Assembly: GCA_034510155.1 (NCBI GenBank)
Contig: CM067377.1
Coordinates: 186,781,056-186,845,055, forward strand
Reading direction: 5' to 3'
DNA from: Eucriotettix oculatus
Lineage: Eukaryota > Arthropoda > Insecta > Orthoptera > Tetrigidae
DNA length: 64,000 nucleotides
The notes under the pieces were generated by a model. It worked only from the letters and a program-made list of their open reading frames with translations, searched no databases and was not told where the DNA came from. Position 1 is the stretch's first letter. Each line of letters begins with the position of its first letter. Of the stretch, positions 13,430 to 26,717 are shown piece after piece. The position numbers were made by a program, and so were the translations under genes.

Positions 13430-13800
13430 GAGAAACGCCCAGAAGTAAATTAATTGTAGGCGAGTTACATATCGAATGTTACGATGCGCAATCCATCGCC
13501 ATTTTTTCCGGAGCCGGGTGCGGTAATATTGATTGCAGCGGAGCGCTCTCGGCAGCCTTCCGGATCGATCAGGCTCACTTTTTTCCCGAGGAGGCGATCT
13601 TGCATCTGAGAGCGTGGACGGGATTTTCTCGCGAGGGTGAGGCCGCCGACAAGACGAGCGTTTAGCAGCGATCGTTTGCCGCTGCCATGTGCGTATCGAA
13701 CTGCAGCCTACCACAAGCCACCCGGTGAAGCCGAGGCCAGGGCGGCCACCATTACCCGGCGACACACTGACAAACCCCACTGCTTGCGCTCTCCGTCTTT
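13430..13800. other. GC-rich patch in the Tet intron
   Basis: CpG-rich block open for 139 codons on the minus strand and 85 on the plus strand. Neither product has recognisable motifs, and overlapping openness on both strands points to composition rather than coding. From 14290 to 15260 the sequence is AT-rich with no feature. Confidence 0.35.
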
Positions 13801-15301
13801 ATGATTACTCGCAAATTTGAAATTTTTCATCCGCTTCTGCCAACGCAATTCATCCGCCATGAGCAAAGACGCCTAAATTGGCGCGTGGCAGAAACATTTG
13901 AAACATCACACTTTAAAGAACGCTGCGGAAAAAGTTCAACTCACGGTCCCTCTTCATTTGCCAATTTGATACGTAACTTGTAAATTGACTATGTAATTAG
14001 GTTTGTTTCGCAAATAGCGTACGATCCGCGGTACTGACTGACTGTCAGTACGTATTCCTCGAGTGTACTAAAATGATGATTACTAGGATGTTTGGTTGAT
14101 ACTGGTAATGTTAAGCAGAGACCGTGGCGCTGACCAAAACGTTGCCGTAGGTTGTGCCGCTGGAGTTAACATCCCCGCCCTTACTCTCCTTTCAAGCCAC
14201 GACAACTTCCTCCACCCCTACCAGGGGTTGCCGACAAGAAAAATCAATAGTTCGTGTCTTGCACAACTGCCTCAACGCAGGTGAAATGTTCACCATAATT
14301 TGCATTTTCAATATTGGGATTGAACTGGCGCTACTATCTGGGAAGTAGTTCAGAACATAGAATTTCATGTGAACAAGTTCTCACATGTGTCCAATGATAC
14401 AACAAGAAATTCTCATATAAAAATAATGAACTCTTAATATTTTATTGAAATTTTTCATGACAACAACTGTAGTTCACAAGGTTTACTTTTATATCACTTT
14501 TCCTACTGCATGTATTTTGTGTTCCTCTACCGTTACTTTCACCCTCCGATGGGATTTAATACAACCATTTTGACACTTCTCCAAAAATTTGTAACAAAAA
14601 ATAGCTTATATCTTACCTCAAATAAGATTGGACAAGATTTTCAAACCAACTGAAAATTCACCGGTTTCATCTACATAAATATGTATGCATATAAAACATA
14701 CCATACTGTGAAAGTTTACTCTCCTTTATAAAATGGCATAAGAAAACCAATAAAGTGCTTTGTGCTTATAAATTTAAATTCCATGATCTGATAATCCTAC
14801 AATTAGTATCATGCATCTACTTATTTCTACTTGATCTTCCAAAATAGTAATGAATGTGAGGTCGATAAATAAGGCTTAATGATTGACAAATTTGTAGGAA
14901 AATGATATGAAGATTATTATGTTACACAGGGCATTCATTAAAAATTTCACAAATGTAGAAACTAATCAATTTATAGTGTAAAGTATCTTTCTAAACACAC
15001 TCAAATTACTTCTAACAGACCATGAAAGTTATAACAGAATTATTACCTGTCAAACCATGCACCTTCACAACTTGTTATAGCTAATCAATAGGTAATGTGT
15101 TAAGATAGATAGAGCAATGTAATTATTTGGACAAAGGTGTGTTTCTTTAAATGCAATATGGAGGAATATGGTGGGATTACCATAGGAACACACATTTAAA
15201 TGTGTGAAGTACTTTTGATATGTTTATGGCATTAATTAGTCTTTAAGTAAGAATATAAATTATTATAAGCTCAAGTAAATTAAACAATAGCAAGTTCCTA
15301 C

Positions 15302-16537
15302 CTTCTTTTCAGTGAGTTTTTCACAGCGTCTCATCTTGCAGATCTGATGACTTTTATCATTACGGCATGGAGCACAGTCACCGCAATTGTCCTTTCGCTG
15401 ACACCCGGTGCATTCCCCGCAGCGTTTGCGCTTCTTCTTCACAGGCTTGTCTCCACAGTCGTTTGCATCCGGTTGCACAGCCTGAGAGGAAGGTTGCATC
15501 GGAGACTTGAAACCAGCGGTGCTGGATACCGCAGCCACTTGTCCTGAACTCTCCACACTTCCCGCACCGTCACTTTCAGTCGAACTTTCCAGAGACGGTG
15601 CTCTCACTTTCCGACGTTCCTTCTTCCTAGAGTCACGAGGAGGGCTGTCACCTATAAACCTACTCCCATCTCCAGAATTTAGGAGGGGATTTTGGAAGCT
15701 CAAATGGTGGAGTTGTAGTCCTGGTTCAGTTTTTACTACAGTAACTGTGTGGTGATGTGGAGGAAGGGATACTTGGTGAGGATGATGATGAAACTGTTGT
15801 TGCCCCGCTGGATACGGTTGAAAAAGCTGTATATGTCTTTCATCTAAAAACTGCTGCTGAATGGCAGGAATTTCACGTGCCTGAACTGGAGCCGGTACCA
15901 AAGGGTAGCCAGGTCTAGGATTCACTGCAGATAAGGTGTGAAAGCTTGGCAAACCAGGTGAAGGAGCAGGAGGAGTAGTTGTGGTGAGGCTGTCACCTTC
16001 TTGTTGAAATGCGTTGAACTGAGACTGGAAAGATGGTAACTTGCTAGCCGGAGTGTAACCCTCAGTCGTAAAGGCAGGAACTGCAGCAGGCGCAGCGGGA
16101 GCAATTGACTTTAACAAAGAGTCTTGGTGAAGCAAACTTGTGCCATCTGGACCTTTGCTCTCCCAAGGCCGGTACTGAGGTACGAGCATCGTCATGCCAT
16201 CACTTCCCCTTTCCAGCAACCTACCACCGTCACCATAATAATCCCACGCCGATAGATCTAGCAGTCTCCCGGTCAGGCCTTCTCCAAAAGACAGATCACC
16301 TCCTGTAACTCGAGTAGCAGCATTGAGGCTCTCAACATCAGCTGCGGAGAAGGAACTAAATGGAGGTAAGCCCGAAGAAGATTTACCTCCATCCGAAGGT
16401 GGTCCTCCATACTCTCCAGGATCTTGCACGGTGGAAGAAGGAGTCGGAGGTTGAGAGGGGGGGTAACCACCCCCTCCCCCTGTATTATAGGAGGCAGGGC
16501 CCAGGGTGTCTGGGCCCTGGCTGCCTCCCTCACTCAT
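15302..16537 (-). CDS. Tet: Tet methylcytosine dioxygenase, N-terminal exon with CXXC zinc finger
   Basis: TET enzymes are nuclear Fe(II)/2-oxoglutarate dioxygenases that oxidise 5-methylcytosine (and N6-methyladenine or RNA m5C in flies). This exon encodes 412 residues from the first in-frame Met, which follows an in-frame TAG in the same exon. It ends at a consensus donor (AAG|GTAGGA, phase 0); reading on adds only 12 intronic residues before a stop. Residues 1-365 are low-complexity (Gly/Pro/Ser-rich start, Gln/His-rich stretch at about 227-263) with a SUMO-type VKTE at 268-271. Residues 366-412 are a CXXC finger: KKKRKRCGEC, CGDC, then SHQIC and RRCEKL, with all eight zinc-ligand cysteines. 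The SHQIC..RRC spacing is TET-type rather than DNMT1/MLL-type. The catalytic Cys-rich and double-stranded beta-helix exons are absent and should lie downstream, beyond position 1. Confidence 0.9.
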
Positions 16538-16635
16538 CTCGACAGCCGTGCTGCCCCATGGGTGCTTCTTCGCACCGTAGGCAGTTTGAGTCGAGATTCT
16601 TCGGTGGCCTGGCTATTCATGCAAGTTCCGACAAC
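16534..16635 (-). promoter_or_regulatory. Tet: Tet 5' leader part of the exon, with 28-codon uORF overlapping the start
   Basis: The exon begins at 16635 after a good acceptor (TTTATTTTGCACAG|G). An upstream ATG at 16620 opens a 28-codon reading frame whose TGA (16536-16534) overlaps the main ATG (16537-16535) as ATGA. It lies in a different frame from Tet and contains no other obvious feature. Such stop-start overlaps are known to allow termination-reinitiation control. Whether this uORF is translated cannot be told from sequence. Confidence 0.6.
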
Positions 16636-16639
16636 CTGT

Positions 16640-17880
16640 GCAAAATAAATTAGATACACATCATTGCAAATATTATTTGCTAAATCAGTTTTATAGATTG
16701 TGGAAATTTTTGTATTTTCAGTAATTAGTCAACATCAAAAATATATCTGGTGAATTAAAGTAAAATAAATTTTAGTTGTCAGAGTTTCTGAAATCAATTA
16801 TAGCATAACTGTAAAACAATTAACAGCATTGTCCATGCTTCCTTTTCAAAAGGATACATTAAAATAGCAACAAATTTGTGAAATATTTGCTCTGAATTTT
16901 GGTAAAGAATTGTGCTAGATCTGTACAAGTATTTTCATCACACTGACAAAGTACTTAGATAATATTTTTGACAGAAATAACAGATTAAAAGGATCAGTGA
17001 CAGGATATAAACATTTGTCATGCAACTATGTGTTAAAGCTATGATTATTTGTTAAACAGAAACATTAAATCAAATATTATATTTATGACATTAACCCATA
17101 AAAAAAGATTTTTCATTCTATGAAAATCTTTTGAGGAGAAAAATTATTACCAATTAATACATTATATGACAATATCTTTGCAATACTTCCTTAAAGACAA
17201 ATAAATTAGTTCGATATATTCTCACGTTTGGATATGGTTCACCTTAAGAACAACAATCGAGTGCCAATAAGCTTAAAAGAAATTTCATTTAAGATTCAAG
17301 AGCCGCAGAGCACTTATAGCCGACACTTGAATGCCGGAACGCTATGTTACTTTCGGATTCACTCACTTTCTTTGCCATTTAAATAAAATCAATATCTGAC
17401 CACTTCTAAGATGCCATTCGTATTTCTACTAAGAACACGGAGGCGAATGCCTAAAGCAACGGCAGGATAATATTTGCAAAGTTCCGGGACATTAAATGTC
17501 ATTAAATTGTTTACGAAAAGCACTTTTCTTTATTAAAGGCACCTTAAATCACAGTATGCACAGTAAAATATACCACACTTTGGATACTTTAACGATAAGA
17601 TGTAGTTGCAAATACCTTCAAACTTGCCGCTAATCGTATTCATACATCGCATTGAAATAATCGTTTCACAAACCACAATACAACGTCAGAAAGTGACAAC
17701 TTTTCTGAGCGTCGTCGATATTACCAGGGAGGAAATTTCTTCACTTTCACTGACCTTTCCTATTGACGCACATTCTTATTTCGCCCGCCGACGACCGCAG
17801 CCAGAAAGTAAGAACACTCGCTCTAAGCAGAAATCACTTCGCAGATTTTCACAGCCTCAGTTGTCGCCCTGCCCTTTTTA
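16640..17880. other. Intron between Tet leader and coding exon
   Basis: AT-rich sequence without recognised repeats or exons, becoming GC-richer towards 17.9 kb. Confidence 0.5.
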
Positions 17881-18860
17881 TATAGTCAACTTTAAATATC
17901 CGTAGTACTACGAAGCATTACGCTGGCGCGCGGCAAGAGCAAAAAAAGAAGTACTCCATTCACAAGCGCAGCAGCTCCGGCAGCGTAAAATCGACCTAGA
18001 GTAAGCGAGCGAGCGAGCACGTCGAACCTACGCGGCTAGCGGGCAAGGCACAACTAACTGTGAGTCAGCCTCGGATCGGCATCGGCCTCAGCCTCAGCCA
18101 CAGCCACAGCAGCGTGCTAGCATCCCCCTACCCTCCTCCGCTGCAGCCACCCGGACCAGTCACGTTAAATATCTTGCTTGCTCCTCCTCTTCCACCCCGG
18201 TCCGGTCGCATGTGCCTGCCTGCCTGCCTGACGCACGCAGGATGTCGTCGCCTCCTAAGTGAAAGCGTTCGCTGACAGAATTAACTAACTCACGCACTTG
18301 CTCTTAAAAATTCTCCGTCGCCTACTTCGCCGCTTATTTCCGTTCGCTAAATTTTTAATGTCGGGTGACACTCGCGGGGAAAGAATTTATAAAATCGACG
18401 TCGTCGCTTTTAAATTTCTGTTTAGCTAAGTAGTGTAAAAAGTTTTCGCGTCCAGAGTTCTTTTACCTTATGCGAAACAAGGACACGCACGACACCCTTG
18501 AAGCAGGACTTCTTTGTTGTTCCCCAACGGCCTGCTGGCTGTAGTTTGTTTGCAAAACACGGCGTAGTTGAGAGGGAACCCTGCAGAGTGCAGCACCCAC
18601 GGCTTAGTTCTGGCGCTCTCTGCTAGGAAGCACTGGACAGTTACGTTATAACGGCAATCGGGCCACCTCCGCACGCTATAGGGGTGGCTTTACTCTCGCT
18701 AATAAAAACGTGAGCAAGCTTACCACTTACCGAGAGTTATGTTCACTTTTTCTTCCTGTACGACAGCCGTCCTTCCGCAACTTTCCGTCCCGTATCACAC
18801 TGCCGAGCTGCGCAGATAGAACGATCCACCGAGGCCATCTCGATCTGAAAATACCTACCA
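17880..18860 (-). promoter_or_regulatory. CpG-rich region, likely Tet promoter
   Basis: This is a kilobase much richer in G, C and CpG than its AT-rich flanks. It has GAGCGAGCGAGC-type and CAGCCTCAGCCACAG-type short repeats (about 18000-18110). It lies 1.3-2.3 kb upstream of the Tet start exon in the right orientation. Methylated insect genomes lose CpG outside germline-unmethylated promoters, so a CpG-rich patch here is consistent with a housekeeping-type promoter. No TATA box is obvious. Confidence 0.4.
18731..18844 (-). other. Candidate Tet leader exon (114 nt)
   Basis: On the minus strand this stretch is bounded by an acceptor (TAGGTATTTTCAG|AT) and a strong donor (CTCG|GTAAGT). It sits in the CpG-rich zone upstream of the Tet coding exon. 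It contains an ATG at 18838 followed by 31 codons (beginning MASVDRSICAAR) and a TGA at 18743, so it would not extend the Tet frame and is best seen as an untranslated leader exon with a uORF. An alternative is a first exon that extends further upstream past the acceptor-like sequence. No transcript evidence is available. Confidence 0.35.
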
Positions 18861-21230
18861 ACATATATAAGAATTATCATGTATAAGAAGCCGTAGAGGG
18901 AAAGACAACAAAGTCATCATACCAAATACGGAATTCCGTGGCATTTAAGGTTCAAAACTATTAAATCGTTTGCTTGTAATACATGGAAACGAATTTTCTG
19001 CCAGCTTCAAAGTCGACACCAATGAACGTCTTCGGCAATATCTTCTCATAAGCAACACGTAATCATCCTTAAGATAGCCAACTCGGACACCAACCATCTT
19101 TTTGCCGTGCTAATAGAAACCCCATATCACGAATACTAAAAATTAGAGTAAACTTGAGGCGTTGAAGTGAATGAAACAGAATAAATTATTTGGAATTTTA
19201 AAAATAAATAATGCCAGTACAACGGCTTCAGGCATGATGCCATTAAACGACTTCATGAGTTATTAGATAAAGCCTCGGGTCTTGACTGCGAATTAAAATA
19301 ATATACCAGCTTCTAAACTTTATATTTGGTGTTACTTTTTATTCATAAGTGTCTTCTTATTTTATACCGACAACAATTCATCAAATTGAGAAAGAGACAC
19401 ACTTAAGTCTTTTCATCTAGAAATACAAAACACAGGTCGCAGAATCACCGCTTGTTTCTTACTATTCTCGACGTTTCCTCTTCTTTGTCTTCAAATAATT
19501 AATTACCATATCAGATGCAATATTTACTCCTTTCTGTAATGTGTTCAGTGAGATGTCAACTATTTTGCTTTCAAGATAGTCGTCGTCTTCATTCATAATT
19601 TGCTAGCATGCAAGTCAACTCTCCAGATTATTGTCGTTCCAACCAACTGGCATAGTACCTGCACTTTTTAGACTCAGTTGTAAGTATATGTAAACTTGTA
19701 TAATTTTGACGGAGTTAAAATACAAAATATCAAAAAATTCATATCTCAAATTTATATCTAAAACGGATACTTTTACATACTATTCAAGAGAATAGTCAGT
19801 GATCGCACAACCTATACAGTCAATAAACTCAAGTTATCCAAAGAAGCCGTAAATATCTGATTGTCTTGTATAATTTGATCTGTAAGGGTTTGTAAACTTT
19901 CCAAGCGCGTTTCATGACAAAAACAGTTCCATTTCCGCTGGTTATCCATTAATATACCGACGAAGTTCACCCAGATGACGAAGCGCCTGGGGCGACGAAG
20001 GAATTGGCTTCCTTCATTTCACGGAGATCCACCTTTATTGTTCACAACGCCTGCTAAAATTCCTTTTTGGGAAATGACTCCTAACTCTACTACAATTCCC
20101 TCCAAGGTGGCATATTCATCCGATATAACTCCTGTAGTTATCCAAGGTATTGTCTTCTTCGTTTAGCGAGTGAGCTTGCTCCTATTTAGTGAAAAACTCT
20201 GCCTTTTTCAAAATATTCGCTAACGGGTTACTTGTGACAACGCAGAACGACACTATTCGAGTATAAGGGGCATTTATCTTCGAATTCTGGTCATTGTCCA
20301 TTGCACAAGAAATTTCTTGCCATAGGCTACACAACTGAACTCATATTCGCGGTAAAGAAATAACCCTTTTCATTGGCGGACAGTTATGCGCAACAACGCT
20401 GAGATTAAACTTAGAATTAAATGTGATTCTTTTACATTGCTATAATACAAATTTTGAAGGGACCGAAAAAATCATTAAATTATCCAGGATTTCGAATTAC
20501 ACACATTTCAGATATACAAATTCCACTGTACATGTTCAATTAATTATGGCAATACCATCAATGCTGTAGTTTAAGGCATCTGTGGACCACATTCCACAAT
20601 AACCTGAATCTGATGAATGGAAGACCCAAAGTTTAGTTTATGTAATATAATTTAAATGTGTAAATTTATTTTAGTTTGAAAGGACGTTAACATTCAAAGA
20701 TAAACGCAAGGTCGGCGAGTTGTCTCACTCTCGCGTACCACGTACAGACTTGACCCAAATGTTATGATAGATATGAAAATTTTAATGAAAATTTTATTTT
20801 ATTTTAACTATGAAGCCAAACTAAGAATTTATTTTAAACGTACACAAGACAGAGTATGAATCACTTGTAACACAGAGTATATTAGACTGTACAGACATTA
20901 TGATATAATACATTGTTTCTGCCGCGGTTATTGTTACTCTTTTATTGCCATAAAATTGATAATTTGCTCCCTGACTTAAAATGTCTCACAGACATAGCGA
21001 TGTGGGCAGATTATTGCAACCGACAACTAAGATATGGATTTACGTGATGAAGTGATTCACAACTGTGTGTGTTAAGTTAATTTCAAAGCTTATCGGTTTT
21101 TTGTCCCAAACTGGGCCGAACTCACGTGGATTCGCTCCTGTTGACTGGATGACGGTCTGGTTCCTGATGTCTACCGCTGAGATGCCCATTCGTCTCTAAG
21201 TGATAGGCGAATCGTCACTGCAGCGATGGC
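18860..21230. other. Intergenic, nothing recognised
   Basis: AT-rich; short ORFs only, no transposon motif recognised. Confidence 0.4.
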
Positions 21231-21239
21231 TTCCAGATG

Positions 21240-21462
21240 TTCGTGGATTCGAGGCTTTCAGGACCTTGGCCCATCGGGTCGACTGCGGACTGCCATCTGG
21301 CATGACACATTCCCAATTTGTAATGATATAAAGTAAGCGTATCGATTCTCCAGCAGTCTTAATCCCAGTCTCCACGACCATGAAAGCACAAATATCCAAA
21401 CCCATGCCAAGATTCGAACCCGGGACCTCTGTGTTGAGCCACGAAACCACAAGACGTCGGCA
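21240..21462 (-). mobile_element. tRNA-derived SINE, minus orientation
   Basis: Reverse complement carries the B box (GGTTCGAATC), the CATGGTCGTGGAGACTGGGA block, ATCGATACGC and TGTGTCATGCCAGATGGC. The extra GC-rich stretch before it (21115-21240) repeats SINE-like words and may be an older rearranged copy. No target-site duplication was seen. Confidence 0.7.
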
Positions 21463-21469
21463 ACAATGG

Positions 21470-24400
21470 ATCTAATTCACAAAATTAATAGCAATAATCA
21501 TATAGTCTTTACTTGCAAAAATATAATTAATTATATTAAAAACAAAATTAATCCTTTTCATGATGTTCCTATTCTAATATATTAACTTAATATTGTTGTA
21601 ATAATTAAAAGTTAATGATAATGGATTTGAAGTATATTTAAGGAAATAAAGTGGCAGTTCCTTTAATTCACTTACCTTCGTCGTCAATAAAAACTAACGC
21701 TATGCCTTTACCTTCTTCAGAGAACGTAGTTCTATGAAAAATGGTGGGTGTATAGAAAAATAGGGTAAAAGTGTAGTTAATTAGTATGTTTCAAAAACAA
21801 AACAAAAAATTCTAAGCGCTCTGTCCACGGAGTTAACATGTAGTGCTGTTACAGTACTTTTGATAGCTTTTGTAGGACATAATTCATCTTCTTGTGTCTA
21901 CTCTTATTCAGAATATTACATAGCACTTAGAAAACCTCATGTCCTGATAACGAGCGATCTTCTACCACGATTTCAACAAATTTACAGATAGAGTCTGAAC
22001 GTGCAACATGTGCAACTTTCACTGCCCATTTTCATTGCTCCTGGAAAATCAGAATTTTTTTTAAATAAAAGTGTTAAATTATTGCGCAATAGTAATCTTC
22101 GTCGATTTCAGCGAAAGGCAAAACATCGGGGCCATAAGAAAGATGATAAACAACTGACGCTGATTGTCTCAAGATCCAAATAGGCACGTAACGAAAATTA
22201 CTCTTACCAATAACAACGATGTCGGGTAACGAATTTTCCAGACGTTTCGTAGAAATTTCCACGCTTATTAATCCACCTTCCTGTTATTCTATATTTTAAA
22301 TTTAGAGCAGCATTAAATTTGTGATGAAATACGATTAAAAAGCATTATTAAAAATAAGTTTCTCAATTAAAAATAACGAATGCGTTCTCCTTATTTGCAT
22401 GTTGCGTTCGATTAAAAAGTAACGATGATGTTATGGGAACTACTTTATTTAATTATAAACCTCAAAGCGCCTCTATGTTCAATTATAAATCTTAATTACT
22501 TTGAAACTTGTGCTTTCGCGGCACAAGTATCCATTATTCTATTCTAGAAAGTCAAATGAGAGACTTACTGCACTACATTTCCGTGGAATGAAACAGCCGA
22601 CATTTACAGCGCTATAAGTTAGAATTGCATTTACTTGTTATAATTGTCATAGGTACATAAATGTACATTTTATAATACTCGAATACTAACCTGCATTACT
22701 ATTATTATTAAATATTTTAAATTGAATTGACGTTTACGATATTTAATAACTGGTGGTTCACCTATCTTTTATGTTTCTTATTGACTATTTTCTATATGTT
22801 AACAAAATTTAATGACAATGGTGGATATCATTTTAATGTTACAAATCGGCATGCGAAAGTTGTAAAGTGAAGCTGTAGATCATTGCAGTGAAAACGCGAA
22901 GGAAACAGAATTTGAAATTGGGAAAGTTACTGAATAAGGAAGCGCAAGTGAGTTAAAATTAGAATAAAATTTGGGCTACATTTCTAAGGTCGGATGGAGT
23001 AGTTCCACACTCGTATAACTAAGTGCAACCCAGCTGGTATTATCTGCCCTCAAGTTTTTTTCATTCTTCCTTATTTTCTAGAATTACTTCTCTGGCGAAT
23101 TTTTCGTACCTCTTCGTACTTCTAATTGATTTATCCCCTCGTTCTATATTTGCTTTCTTCTATAATTTACTAGCCAATGGAAACCGCTATTAATATTCTG
23201 CTTCGTAATATGATTAGAAAATGTTCTCTATGCGAAATTTTTAATTTGTTCAAAAGTTGGTCAGGTGTGCCAGATTAATAGAAAATTATATTTTAATGCG
23301 TTAATAATTTGGCAAATGAGGAGAAACTTCTCTGAAAAGAAGTAGAGTTTCTGGAATCGTGAAATAAAATTAAAATCTTCCTAATATTATCGGGGCCGTG
23401 GTGCAGTCAGAGAAACGCGTTGTCTGAAAATATTAATTTCTGAAAGCAGAATCATGCTCCTGCTCAAAATTTACTCTAACTTCCGATTTAAATGTCCTAA
23501 AATGTAATCATCTGCGGTGAATTTAATCTTTGAGTATTATATCAGACATTTTTCCTACTTTCACGGTTGGAAGAAGATTGACTGTAACGCTGAGCTGACT
23601 ACCGCTGGACTTGCACGGAACAAGCAGATGTATCTTAATGGAAGTGCCTTTCTGATATATTGCAAGTTCGGCTGCACCCCTCCTTTCCCCCTCCTTCCTT
23701 CGCTTTCATTCCCCTCCGTCGTTTTTATGTGAAGACGTTAAACGGTAGGGGCATTTGGTGCACTCCCTGGAATTTAATACAGATATCCATGATTTGAAAC
23801 GTGCGTTGCAAAGGGCCTAAAACATCCCAGTTTCAAAAACGAAAATTAACGCTCACAATATATGCTTAAACTCAACACTATTATTCCTTGAGGAAAATTG
23901 CGGACAACCTGACGAAGAGGCAAGGCTAATGTTTCAAGCGCCCTATCTCCAGATTTCATAACAAACCTTATAAATGTAGATCTGCAATTGGAAATACGAA
24001 GGATACCAATTCTAAAAAATTAATGTGATTTACAAATTACAAAAAGAAGAAGCCAATTTTTACAGACAAAAATAGGTGATGAAATAAATACCACATACCT
24101 ATTCAGGTACGCTTCTTACTTTCGTCAGGCGATATAAAATATAAGAGCTGCAATTAGGACACGCCGCACAAAACTGTTGACGAACTCAAAAAGCCAAGCT
24201 TAAGGTAAAATTGGTATAAAAGCAACAATATGTAGCCGCTCTTATTTTTGAGCTTTGTAGTATCAGTTTGTACGATTCAGTGGATTCAATATGAAGCATT
24301 TAAGATACAGTTCTGGAATAGTACCAAGAGTCCACATCTAAAATCTTAGTATTTTGTCAATCATGTGAATTATTCGAACAGATGATTTGATTGAATACTT

Positions 24401-25490
24401 CAGTATGTTTGTCAGTGGGGAGTTTGACATTGGAGATATGTTCTCTGAAAATAGTATTGAATGACCCTTATTTCCCAATGTAACAATAATTACAATCATA
24501 ACAAAATATTTTATCAAAATGTTTGATTTGATTATCAAGCAGATCCTTGGTGGTTTTTATCAACATGGAAAGAAATGAGATGCGTAAAAAACAGGTATTT
24601 GATGTTTTTTTTTAATTTTTGACAAACTTGAGATGCAAAAATTTGTAATAGGGGAGATCAAAACAAAATTCGGTGCGAGTAGCAGTAGGTTATCGTTTAT
24701 ATTGTTATGTATTTGTGTAAATAAATTTCATAGGAAAACTAGCAATAAAAGTGTTACAGACAATATTTATGAAGTTTTAATGGCACTATAGCTCTGTCTG
24801 CTTTGGTAGAGTGGGTGTTTAGAAAGAAAATTGAGAACACATCCTCAGTAATTAGGTTTTCTAAACCATTTTGTGTTAACGGTCATATTGTCAATAGATA
24901 CAGTGACATCAAGGAAATAAACGAGAATGGTTCAGTTCAAGTTAATGAGTAAATTGTAAATTGGGATGATAGTAATGATCTTAGGGTTAATTTGTGGAAC
25001 TGAACTATACATGAAATATAATGTGATTTACATATGGAGATATATTTTTTTAAAGTTTCAATTAGAGATGGGTCAGTCACCCAAGTTAACTCTTCAACTA
25101 TTGTTCCTTGCAAAGAGTGGTTGACCAAGAGTTGTTGAAATGAGGTTTTCGTCCCTTCATAATGAACTTGTGTTACATAAATATGCACAGTATGTGATAT
25201 ATATAATGAAACGAATGGTTGTGATGTGTGGGTAAATTAATTTGTTTATTTTAGTATTGCATTAATTTGATAGTATACTGATGATTTTCATGATAGTTGC
25301 ATTGAATTTCAACCCAGTCGTTCAAATATTATTTCAAATAAATCCTCATGAACGAAACGAAACTTATTGCATCAAAGGCAAGACTAATAAGTCGTCACTG
25401 AAACATTATCGAGAGATTTTTAAACAGTCCAGGGCATTTGATTCACATTGTTCCTCACGTCTCACAACGGGAAAGTGTTGAAACGCTGTC
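21470..25490. other. Intergenic AT-rich sequence
   Basis: No coding region or element recognised. ORFs are up to 84 codons and AT-biased. Confidence 0.4.
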
Positions 25491-25499
25491 GGGACTTGG

Positions 25500-25830
25500 A
25501 AGGTAGGTCCCGCTCAGAGTCAATGTGCTGCACTCTCGTTCGTTCGGGAGCGGAGATGCGCAGACGATGTGCGTAGTGGTTGAGCGGAGAGGAGTTCTCT
25601 TGCCCAGTCCGACTCCTCTAGATATGGGTGATCAGATCGAGATCTGATTCAAAGAACTAGCTCCTTTTGCGGATTGAGATGTCATTGAATCGGAAAAAAA
25701 GAGCAGTAGCTCCTGTGAACTGAGAGCGACCAGCTGTTTGAATCACTTACTCAGGAATCAGATCGCGGGAACTGCGATCTGAGAGCAGAGTCTCTTTCTG
25801 GATACGTTATTGTGGGGCGATTGTTTTTGT
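25500..25830. repeat. GC-richer block with nested small inverted repeats, possible DNA-transposon remnant
   Basis: Contains ATCAGATCGAGATCTGAT (25631-25648; 8-bp arms, 2-bp spacer). A second hairpin, CAGATCGC / GCGATCTG, lies at 25759-25766 and 25774-25781. The recurring CAGATC word inside one block suggests a non-autonomous DNA element, perhaps hAT-type, but no terminal repeats could be paired. Confidence 0.3.
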
Positions 25831-26717
25831 AAAATTAAAAAATGTTGCATATGCACAAAATATTGGAACCGAATGTTAATATAAAATTCTCTTATATGAC
25901 GGATAATCCATTCCACCTATTTTGGCTAAATGTTATTCCACACTTTTCACTTTAGCTTCTCAAGATCATTTCACTCTATACTATTCTTTAATTAACATTA
26001 TTTCTAATTCACTTCATTTCTTATAATATCAAAGTAAAATTTGTATCAAGTACTTCATTAACTAAAATTCATTAAATATTAATACAAAGGATGTGTGTAC
26101 AAGATCAGTACAAAAAAATTAGAAATTCAGTTTAATAGACAATAGAAATTTTTAAATTGCGAAACTTTAAGACGTCGCAGTCCACGATGTTGCTGTATAT
26201 GCCTTTTAAAACGCTTTCTCATTAAATAAATTGTTATCGAGTGAAATGCCTTTCATGACATAAGAAGGGATTCGGGAGAGAGAGCACGGCAGCCAATGAA
26301 ACGCGTACTAAGAACTTGAAAATATATGCAGTATACTGACCAATACGAAACAAGCAATCACATTTTCTCTTTTTATTTTTATGTATCGATAAAAAAATTC
26401 TAGTAAGTGCAAATATTCGGTTCTTTCATACAAACCGCCAAAGATTTTATTTTGGACAAAGGAAACTACAAACTTTAAATGAAAGAATTTAATGAGATTT
26501 TTTTGTCGCCGTACTCGCTATAACTTTTATAAGTGGAAAAATACTTTTGTTTTATTTGTCTGGCCGCTGTAGAGTTGTATAATAATTTTTGTTAAAAATT
26601 ATAAACTCAAATATTCACTAGAAAACCATCTGAATATTCTTGGAAACAAGGTAAGATTCATTTCGGTAAATCGGGTGCGGTGAGTAGACCGTCAGGAAAT
26701 GACATTGTCATGTTAAT

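Noticed and set aside
13361..13780. 139-codon minus-strand ORF
   Set aside because: It lies in a GC-rich island open on both strands, with basic low-complexity text and no family motif.
15347..15755. Plus-strand ORFs of 66-82 codons over the Tet exon
   Set aside because: They are antisense shadows of the CXXC coding exon.
23900..23940. CTGACGAAGAGGCAAGGCTA, hammerhead-like word
   Set aside because: GAAA is missing and helix II cannot be closed; too weak.
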